From: an uncultured Oscillospiraceae bacterium
GTDB taxonomy: Bacteria; Bacillota; Clostridia; Oscillospirales; Acutalibacteraceae
Length of the DNA stretch: 12,628 bases
Direction of reading: 5' to 3'
NCBI GenBank assembly: GCA_958354085.1
Contig: CATWUX010000056.1
Coordinates: forward strand, 1-12,628
How positions within the stretch are numbered: position 1 is the first letter of the stretch; every line of letters starts with the position of its first letter. Below the pieces are notes generated by a model, which was given only the letters and a program-made list of their open reading frames with translations, did no database searches and had not been told where the DNA came from. Shown here piece after piece: positions 6,721 through 12,628 of this stretch. The position numbers and the translations under genes are program-made.

Positions 6721-6787
6721 TTAGATTGGTGTGCCCATTTCGCACTGCGGAATTTCAAAAATTTCTACTTGACTTTCGTTAGCAGGT

Positions 6788-6829
6788 CTTGATTACTTCC
6801 TCATTTAGCTGTACAATCTTCTCGGACAT
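6788..6829 (-). pseudogene. IS256-family transposase, first 14 codons only
   Basis: From the ATG at 6829 the minus strand reads MSEKIVQLNEEVIK, the common opening of clostridial IS256-family transposases. In those proteins, as I remember them, GQIKELV or similar follows. Here the match stops at 6788 and the frame ends at TAA (6779-6781). AGGAG (plus-strand CTCCT, 6840-6844) gives a ribosome binding site 10 bases upstream, and a promoter is seen at 6869-6897. The rest of the gene, expected to the left of the IS110 element if that element simply inserted, is not there. Further deletion or rearrangement has therefore occurred on that side. Confidence 0.68.
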
Positions 6830-6868
6830 AGGTTGCTTTCTCCTTTCAGAATGCTGTGTGGTGACTTC

Positions 6869-6897
6869 ATTCTACCAGAGTCTGCAAACTATGTCCA
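6869..6897 (-). promoter_or_regulatory. Promoter of the IS256 remnant
   Basis: On the minus strand TGGACA (6892-6897) and TAGAAT (6869-6874) are separated by exactly 17 bases, with the transposase ATG about 40 bases further. The promoter looks intact and would now drive transcription leftward into the IS110 element, antisense to its transposase. The outer end of the IS256 element must lie near or just right of this point but is not marked by an inverted repeat I can recognise. Confidence 0.48.
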
Positions 6898-7273
6898 TTT
6901 CTATCCCTTTTTCAATTTGCGCAATTTATTATACCTTAGGGGGTGCGGACGTTTTATTGGACTATCCAACGGGTAAAGACGTTCCATCCGCCGTTGCGGG
7001 AATACATCCCGAGGATAACAGTTCGAGTTTACCACGCCATTCGGCGGTTCAATTCTAAAGAATTCACTCAATTTGAGTGTATGCTCAAACAGAGTGATGC
7101 ACATCACAAGCTTATTCGCTCCTAACGTTCCGGCACGATGACAAGAGAATATACAACGACACAAGAAAAACGAATGCTGGTATGCCCCTCGCACAGAGTT
7201 TGTGAGTAATTCTACAATTATCGTTAAATTATGTCAAAGTATACGAAGTTTATTTACAATTTAATATCCTATA
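6898..7273. other. Non-coding stretch between the IS remnant and the Rhs promoter
   Basis: I see no convincing gene here. Open frames on both strands lack ribosome binding sites and resemble no family I know. The stretch holds short inverted repeats: CGGGA-N5-TCCCG near 6999-7013, ATTCT-AA-AGAAT (7052-7063) and a 15-base palindrome (7065-7079). The last 70 bases are AT-rich and lead into the Rhs promoter. Part of the left portion is probably the outer end of the IS256 element. Confidence 0.5.
7065..7079. repeat. 15-base palindrome CACTCAA-T-TTGAGTG
   Basis: The two 7-base arms are exact reverse complements around one central base. It lies next to a second short inverted repeat (7052-7063), about 200 bases before the Rhs promoter. 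The size suits a dimeric repressor operator, but no target promoter adjoins it, so a role is unproven. Confidence 0.4.
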
Positions 7274-7302
7274 TTTACAAAATATACGATGTGTGTTATT
7301 AT
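7274..7302 (+). promoter_or_regulatory. Promoter of the Rhs/YD-repeat gene
   Basis: TTTACA (7274-7279) and TATTAT (7297-7302) have a 17-base spacer in an AT-rich setting, close to the sigma-A consensus. Transcription would start near 7309, giving a leader of about 108 bases before the ATG at 7417. A second TTTACA lies about 20 bases further upstream (7253-7258). Confidence 0.62.
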
Positions 7303-7327
7303 CACAATTGGAAATACTTAGAAATCA

Positions 7328-7420
7328 AGGAAGGGTGATACCAATGTAGAAAGAATAAAGAAGATCCGAATAGTCTCGTTCACCACACCCGTAACACAGT
7401 ATGAGGAGGAAGTTGAATGA
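7328..7420 (+). other. Rhs leader with a start-stop codon pair and an overlapping short frame
   Basis: AGGAAGG (7328-7334) precedes an ATG (7344-7346) directly followed by TAG, a start-stop pair. One base out of that frame, 24 codons starting at 7346 run without a stop to TGA at 7418-7420, which overlaps the Rhs ATG as ATGA. Loss of one base after the ATG would produce exactly this picture from a small coupled upstream gene. The frame is too short to be distinguished from chance. The Rhs gene has its own strong AGGAGG. Confidence 0.3.
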
Positions 7421-10400
7421 AACGGAAATTACTAAAAGCTTGGCTGAGCACGGCATTAGTGGTAGCCTTTATGCTGCAAATGTTCCCAATAACGGCATTG
7501 GAACAGAATGCACCCGTTAACGAAACTGGGATTGCGGAAGAAAACAATTTAGCAGAAGAGATATCCGATGAATATACGCCACCCCTGATTATCGCAGAAG
7601 AAGAATCCAAACGAACCGCGACCGTCAAGCATTTTCGCTGTACAGACGGCTCATATATACGCGCCGATTATAGCATTCCGGTACACTTTCAGGATGAAAA
7701 CGGCACATGGCAGGAATACGATAACCGCGTAGCGATAGACGATCCGACAGTATCGGAGGAAGCACAGGAATATGCCACACTGAAAAGCGACCGTACGGTG
7801 CGCTTCGCAAAAAAAGCAAAGGCAAGCAACATGCTTTCACTGACCGGAGAATACGGAAAAATCTCCTGGGGATATGCTTCTGCCAACAATTCCACAGTTG
7901 TTGTGACAGAAAAAAACGAAACTGTAACCGGCAATGACCGTTTCTTAAAGCTATCCAAGCTCTCGCAGGAGGCATGGTACCGCAATCTCTATGCCCATGT
8001 AGATTTGCAGATCATTGTAAGTTCCACCGGAATAAAGGAAAATCTGCTTTTGAATACAGCTACCGCCCGCCGTCAGTTCACGATAGAATACAAAACCGAC
8101 GGTTTGCTGCCGGTGCAGGTAGACGAGCGCACGGTTGCGCTGCGGAATACTGCCGGTGAAACATTGTATACTCTGTGTGCACCGCTTATGACCGACGCAA
8201 ACGGCGAAAGCAGCACTGCCTTGTCGCTGCAGCTGACCGCTGTGCAGAACAAGAAGTTTACGCTTGTGCTGTCCGCGGACAACGCGTGGCTGAACGCGCC
8301 AGAGCGCGCCTATCCGGTCACTGTTGATCCGACAATCGCGTTGGAACGGGATTACTCCAACATATTTGATGCGACAGGTTCCTTGCAAAACCTGTCCTCA
8401 ACGCAAAAAACGGCATTACTCGGTGAAATGGCGTATTTACAGGTTGGACCGTGGGCCAGATATCCCAGTACGGAATTGGTCGGGCTGATTTATACGGATA
8501 TCAGTGATTTGCACGATTTTCAAATTGTGAACGCCTATCTGAACTTGTATTATTATAAAACATACAATACTGCCAGCATGCAGATTAACGCGCATCAGAT
8601 CACCAGCGCATGGAACAAACAGCAAAATACGATTGGAAAGAATTATGGCATTTTGGCGCCCAATATAACGGGCTACGAATTACCAAGCTGGAACTCCGTG
8701 GTTTTGGATTACGTGAAATCTACCGACCCCACTGAGGGAAATCATGCCACTTTCAATATTACCAAAGCAGCTCGTGCATGGAATAATGGCACAGCGACGA
8801 ATCATGGCATCCTGCTGCGCGCCAACAGCATGTCGGGGAAAATGGTGTATTTCGACAGTGATCATGGCAACGGTCCTGATCCGGTTTTCCTCATCACCTA
8901 CCGCGACACCTCCGGTCTAGAGGGATATTGGACAACGCACCAGCAATCGGTCGGCATCAATGCGGTTTCACACATTAACGATTACAATGGCAATCTGGTC
9001 GTCACGGAAACGCTGATGAGTGACAGCGGCAGCCGTATGCCCACCGCCATCCAACTGAGCTACAACGGCTGCAAGTACAATTCCGTAACAAAAAACTCCT
9101 ATCTCGGCATCGGCTTCCAATTCGACTTTAACCAGCGAATCGACATGATCACGAGCAGTACGCAGCAAGGAACTGCACTGCTGGCCGCTGGTTATAAATA
9201 CATTTACACCGACACGGACGGCACCGAGCATTATTTCCGTAAGGAAAGTGACTCCAGCAGCCGTTATATCGACGAAGACGGTCTCGGCCTGACGATCACC
9301 GGCACAGGTGATCTGACGATGCGGGATAAATCCGACAATGTCTGGACATTTTCCGATCCGACTGCCAGCGGCGGTGGGATGCTGAAGACGATCCAGGATT
9401 CCGACGGAAATATCCGTACCTACAATAGCACCGGAACCGGAACCAGCCGGCGCATTACGTCTATCGTCGACGGCGCCGGACGTACCACAACCATCACCTA
9501 TGCCTACGTAACGAATTCCAGCACCGGTCAGTCTGTCTATCATCCGACCGAAATCACCCGGCCGGACGGCAAAAAAATCACGCTGTCTTATACGGATTCG
9601 AACAAGAATTTGCTCAACCATATCACCTATCCGGACGGCTCGGATACGGAATATTGGTATAACGCCGGCAATCGTCTGGCACGGATCTATTCCAGCAACG
9701 GTACGCGCGTCGAATACACCTACAACGGCAACCGCGTGACCAGCGTAACGGAATATTCCTCCACCTACGGTACGGAAGCTGGCAACAAACTGTCCATCAC
9801 CTACAACGCCAATAACACCACCACCTTCGTGTCCTCCAACGTCCCGTCCGGGCGCAGCAGCACCGAAATCTACCAATTTGACGATTTCGGGCAGACGACC
9901 AGCGTCTGGCATGACGACGGTTCGATCACGAACGGCGATTACATCCACAGCCCGCCCACCACAACCGCCGCGCATACCAACGCCAGACAACACAACAAGC
10001 TTTCCGCGTCTTCGTCCACGCAAAAATACGTGAAGAATTATCACACGGATCCCAACCTTGAAAACGTGAACAACACGTATGCGACAACTTGGTCGGGCGC
10101 TGAAGTCGTAACATCCTACGACGACACGACCAGCTATCTCGGGCAGCGATCCATCAAGGTCAACCGTACACAAGCCGGCACCGGCGGACGTGCTACGCAG
10201 ATTTTCACCACAGAGCTGGCCGGCGGTCCCGTCACCCTTTCCGCTTACATCAAAACGGACAATGTGTCTTCCAGCACGCTGGGCGCTTGCCTTTATCTGC
10301 TGTATTACGACGCCGATGGAAACCATATGGGGGATATCGTCCCGACCTACGGCCTGACCGGCACAAACGACTGGCAGCGGTACAGTCTGTCCGGCACGCT

Positions 10401-12628
10401 GCCGGCGGGCGTTGCGGAGGTGCGCTGCTACCTGTTCCTGATGAACGCGACCGGCACGGCCTGGTTCGACTGCGTGCAGCTGGAGAAGAACAGCACAGCC
10501 AGCGAATGCAACCTGCTGGGCAACAGCGATTTCAGCAAAAACACCCACTGGACATGGCCGTCCGACGCGGGCATCGTCAAAGGCGCGTCCTATATGACCA
10601 TGCCGGGAACGGCCGGCGGCAACCCCTGTGTATACCAGACCGTGGCCGTCAACAAAGCAAACGTCTGCTTCACCTTCTTTGGCACGGCGCAGGCAAACTC
10701 GGTGGCTCTGATCGATTCGCGCAAATTTGCGATCGAGGTACATTTCCGCTATGCGGACGGCACAAATGAATGGCAGCATAAGCAATTCAACTCCTGCACC
10801 ACGGCCAGACAATCCATCAGCGCGACCTTCCGGCCAAAAAAATCGACGGCCGTAAGCACGGCGGGCTTCTACTTCCTGTACCGCTATAACGCCAACACCT
10901 GCACGCTGTACAACGCAATGGTGACGATCGATCAAACCGGCACGACATATACCTATGATGCAAACGGCAATCTGCAATCCGCCGTGGACAACGCGGCGCG
11001 CAACCAGACGTACAATTACACGAGCGTCAGTGAGCTGAGCAGCGCGGTCAACGCCAAAAACGAAACCTATACCTACACCTACGACAGCACCTACAAGCAC
11101 CGCGTGACCTCGGCGCGTTCCAATCAGAAGGGCAACGGCGTGACCCTGAGCTACGACTCCTACGGCAACGTGGTCTCGACCAAAACGGGAACGATCAACC
11201 AAGCCGGCGTGCTGGACACGACCAAGCCGTATATCGCCGGCAGCACGGCATACTATGCGGGAGGCAACTATGTGCAGTCGGTCACCGACGCGCGCGGCAA
11301 AACGGCCAGTTATGCGGTCAACACGACGACCGGACTGGTCAACTCCGTCACCGCGCCGGCGACCATCCTGCAAAACGGCGGCCACTATGACACAACCTCC
11401 ACGACCAACTACGCCTACGACGCGAACAACTACAATCTGCTGTCCGTGTCCGGGACGAGCCAATTCGGCACGACGACCAACAGCTACGCCTACGACAACC
11501 TCAAGCAGCAGCTCACGTCCATCACGCACAACGGCTTCAGCTACAATTTTGCCTATGATGCGTGGGGACGGCGCACGACAACCCAAATCGGCACGCGCGT
11601 GCTGGCGACGAATCAATACCTGTACAGCGCGTCCTCGGCGCCGCTGTACACGCTGACGTACGGCAACGGCGACTATCTCCGGTACGGCTACGACAAGTAC
11701 GACCGCGTCACGTCCAAATCATCGGAAAACGGCACGCTGGCCAACTACACCTACAACAACCGCGGGCAGCTCGCGCGGGTGCAGGACGTGGCGGCGGGCG
11801 TAACGTACGACTACGACTACGACCTGCTGGGGCGGATGGTCGGTTCGCGGCAAAGCGGCAACCGGCAGGAACGCGCGCTGTATACCTACGACGCCACAAA
11901 CAACCTGACCCGGCAGAGCATCAAGGTCAGCAGCGGCGGCACGCTCAACAACAACTACTATTACGGGCAGGACAATCTGCTGACGCGCCAGACGCAGGGT
12001 GCGGTAACGTTCGATTATACCTACGATACGCTCAACCGACTGTCAACCAAGGTGATCGGAAACGTCAATTCCTCCAACACGCTTCAGGTTCAGTACGGCT
12101 ATACCGCAGGTGCAAACGGCTCGACGACCGGGCTGGTGTCGTCCATGACCTTCAAGCGTAATGGCACGCAGTTCCGCAGCATCGAATACTTGTACAACGC
12201 AGCGGGCAATATTCGCACGGTGAGGAACGGTAGCACAGTCGATGTAAGCTACTACTATGACACGCTGGGACAGCTTGTTCGCGAGGACGACGCGCGCATC
12301 AGCCAAAGCACGGTCTACACCTACGATACCGGGGGCAACCTCCTCACGAAACGCATTCTGCCGTATTATGAGGGCGACTCGCGCCTGATCACCTACGAAT
12401 ACGGTAACTCCGAATGGAAAGACCTGCTGACCAAGTACGATGGGCAAGACATCACCTACGACCAGATCGGCAACCCGCTGAACTACCGCGACGGCATGGT
12501 GATGACGTGGCAGAACGGGCGGCAGCTTGCCACTTTACAAAAGGGCACAGATGCGGTATCCTATACATATGACGCGGACGGTCTTCGCACGTCGAAAACC
12601 GTGAACGGGCAGACAACGCAATATTTCT
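7417..12628 (+). CDS. Secreted Rhs/YD-repeat protein with DNRLRE domain, 5' part (runs off the window)
   Basis: One frame stays open from ATG 7417 to the window edge (at least 1737 codons). AGGAGG at 7404-7409, 7 bases upstream, supports the start. Residues 1-27 are a signal peptide (MKRKLLKAWL, then a hydrophobic run to FPITA), so the protein is exported by Sec. Residues 28-298 form the N-terminal region common in clostridial wall-associated proteins (ATVKHFRCTDGSY, FQDENGTWQEYDN, AYPVTVDPT). About 307-498 is a DNRLRE-like domain (AYLQVG, VNAYLNLYYYKTYN, ITSAWNKQ, ending PVFLITYRDTSG). A linker to about 680 leads into YD repeats (680-860). Two jelly-roll, carbohydrate-binding-like modules follow (about 889-1031 and 1032-1170; SIKV, NDWQRYSL, AWFDCVQLEKN, NLLGNSDF). 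YD repeats resume from about 1178 to the edge (TYTYDANGNL, FAYDAWGRR, YDYDLLGRM, YTYDADGLR). Such proteins are WapA/Rhs-like and often end in a variable toxin. The Rhs core, C-terminus and any immunity gene lie outside. Confidence 0.9.
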   Translation, partial: MKRKLLKAWLSTALVVAFMLQMFPITALEQNAPVNETGIAEENNLAEEISDEYTPPLIIAEEESKRTATVKHFRCTDGSYIRADYSIPVHFQDENGTWQEYDNRVAIDDPTVSEEAQEYATLKSDRTVRFAKKAKASNMLSLTGEYGKISWGYASANNSTVVVTEKNETVTGNDRFLKLSKLSQEAWYRNLYAHVDLQIIVSSTGIKENLLLNTATARRQFTIEYKTDGLLPVQVDERTVALRNTAGETLYTLCAPLMTDANGESSTALSLQLTAVQNKKFTLVLSADNAWLNAPERAYPVTVDPTIALERDYSNIFDATGSLQNLSSTQKTALLGEMAYLQVGPWARYPSTELVGLIYTDISDLHDFQIVNAYLNLYYYKTYNTASMQINAHQITSAWNKQQNTIGKNYGILAPNITGYELPSWNSVVLDYVKSTDPTEGNHATFNITKAARAWNNGTATNHGILLRANSMSGKMVYFDSDHGNGPDPVFLITYRDTSGLEGYWTTHQQSVGINAVSHINDYNGNLVVTETLMSDSGSRMPTAIQLSYNGCKYNSVTKNSYLGIGFQFDFNQRIDMITSSTQQGTALLAAGYKYIYTDTDGTEHYFRKESDSSSRYIDEDGLGLTITGTGDLTMRDKSDNVWTFSDPTASGGGMLKTIQDSDGNIRTYNSTGTGTSRRITSIVDGAGRTTTITYAYVTNSSTGQSVYHPTEITRPDGKKITLSYTDSNKNLLNHITYPDGSDTEYWYNAGNRLARIYSSNGTRVEYTYNGNRVTSVTEYSSTYGTEAGNKLSITYNANNTTTFVSSNVPSGRSSTEIYQFDDFGQTTSVWHDDGSITNGDYIHSPPTTTAAHTNARQHNKLSASSSTQKYVKNYHTDPNLENVNNTYATTWSGAEVVTSYDDTTSYLGQRSIKVNRTQAGTGGRATQIFTTELAGGPVTLSAYIKTDNVSSSTLGACLYLLYYDADGNHMGDIVPTYGLTGTNDWQRYSLSGTLPAGVAEVRCYLFLMNATGTAWFDCVQLEKNSTASECNLLGNSDFSKNTHWTWPSDAGIVKGASYMTMPGTAGGNPCVYQTVAVNKANVCFTFFGTAQANSVALIDSRKFAIEVHFRYADGTNEWQHKQFNSCTTARQSISATFRPKKSTAVSTAGFYFLYRYNANTCTLYNAMVTIDQTGTTYTYDANGNLQSAVDNAARNQTYNYTSVSELSSAVNAKNETYTYTYDSTYKHRVTSARSNQKGNGVTLSYDSYGNVVSTKTGTINQAGVLDTTKPYIAGSTAYYAGGNYVQSVTDARGKTASYAVNTTTGLVNSVTAPATILQNGGHYDTTSTTNYAYDANNYNLLSVSGTSQFGTTTNSYAYDNLKQQLTSITHNGFSYNFAYDAWGRRTTTQIGTRVLATNQYLYSASSAPLYTLTYGNGDYLRYGYDKYDRVTSKSSENGTLANYTYNNRGQLARVQDVAAGVTYDYDYDLLGRMVGSRQSGNRQERALYTYDATNNLTRQSIKVSSGGTLNNNYYYGQDNLLTRQTQGAVTFDYTYDTLNRLSTKVIGNVNSSNTLQVQYGYTAGANGSTTGLVSSMTFKRNGTQFRSIEYLYNAAGNIRTVRNGSTVDVSYYYDTLGQLVREDDARISQSTVYTYDTGGNLLTKRILPYYEGDSRLITYEYGNSEWKDLLTKYDGQDITYDQIGNPLNYRDGMVMTWQNGRQLATLQKGTDAVSYTYDADGLRTSKTVNGQTTQYF

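Larger units (their letters stand above)
5357..6787 (+). mobile_element. IS110-family insertion sequence (ends approximate)
   Basis: A single transposase gene of IS110 type with a non-coding flank of about 100 bases on each side gives a total near 1.4 kb, usual for the family. IS110 elements lack long terminal inverted repeats, and none is seen. The right end is set by the point where IS256 coding sequence resumes (6788). The left end is a guess: the 7-base word AGCAGGT occurs at 5357-5363 and again at 6781-6787, about where the ends are expected. Family members make a structured bridge RNA from a non-coding end. Either flank (5364-5456 or 6666-6787) could hold it; the right flank contains a strong hairpin (6689-6720). 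Confidence 0.72.

Noticed and set aside
7045..7060. GGTTCAATTC resembling a tRNA T-loop
   Set aside because: No acceptor, D or anticodon stem can be folded from the preceding 60 bases.
6901..7194. A 97-codon minus-strand frame starting with GTG
   Set aside because: It has no ribosome binding site, unusual composition and no recognisable family; the stretch is better described as non-coding.
7625..8388. Minus-strand open frames opposite the Rhs N-terminal region
   Set aside because: They are shadows of the real frame, which shows a signal peptide and clostridial N-terminal region there.
8968..11616. An 882-codon open frame on the minus strand
   Set aside because: It lies wholly antisense to the Rhs frame. 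Its composition (Val/Arg/Gly-rich, no domain) is what the codon bias of Tyr-Asp-Thr-rich YD repeats produces on the opposite strand. It has no ribosome binding site or family signature.

Overview
The window looks like chromosomal DNA of an anaerobic, gut-type member of the Clostridia (Bacillota). The signs are AGGAGG-type ribosome binding sites at clear spacings, sigma-A-like promoters, the style of the IS110 and IS256 elements, and a clostridial secreted YD-repeat protein with a DNRLRE domain. This is inference from the sequence; no species can be named. Base composition is mosaic: the sugar genes and the Rhs gene are GC-richer, and the stretch from about 4775 to 5340 is visibly AT-rich.

Region 1 (1-4774) is a sugar-catabolism locus built around a divergent promoter region. 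Leftward: an AraC-family regulator (1982-2725), a cupin-type sugar isomerase-like protein (676-1893) and a GH172/DUF2961 glycoside hydrolase (471 to beyond base 1) broken by an in-frame TAG at a conserved tryptophan position. Rightward: a UlaE/SgbU-type L-ribulose-5-phosphate 3-epimerase (2927-3775), then a LyxK-like FGGY kinase cut off after about two thirds of its length. The main regulatory observation is a conserved element of about 37 bp. It lies directly upstream of the -35 box of both the cupin gene (minus strand) and the epimerase gene (plus strand), at the same distance. The second copy also sits just behind the regulator's own promoter. The AraC-family protein is the obvious candidate to bind it.

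Region 2 (about 4766-5357) begins at an abrupt junction. The kinase reading frame gives way within a few bases to the C-terminal part of an alpha/beta hydrolase that has no N-terminus. A strong bidirectional-type terminator follows, then a 25-codon open frame with a good ribosome binding site. The junction is either an illegitimate recombination or an assembly chimera.

Region 3 (about 5357-6900) is nested mobile DNA. A complete-looking IS110-family transposase gene (5457-6665) has non-coding flanks on both sides. It abuts the first 14 codons of an IS256-family transposase (minus strand) that still has its ribosome binding site and promoter.

Region 4 (about 6900-12628) is a non-coding stretch with short palindromes, a strong promoter and leader, and then one reading frame open from 7417 to the right edge (at least 1737 codons). 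It encodes a secreted Rhs/YD-repeat protein: signal peptide, clostridial N-terminal region, DNRLRE domain, YD repeats, two jelly-roll (carbohydrate-binding-like) modules, then more YD repeats. The Rhs core, any C-terminal toxin and any immunity gene would lie beyond the window.

I did not see a CRISPR array, rRNA or tRNA. The most unusual signals are the duplicated promoter-proximal element, the combination of enzymes in the sugar locus, the kinase/hydrolase junction, and the Rhs gene with its leader.
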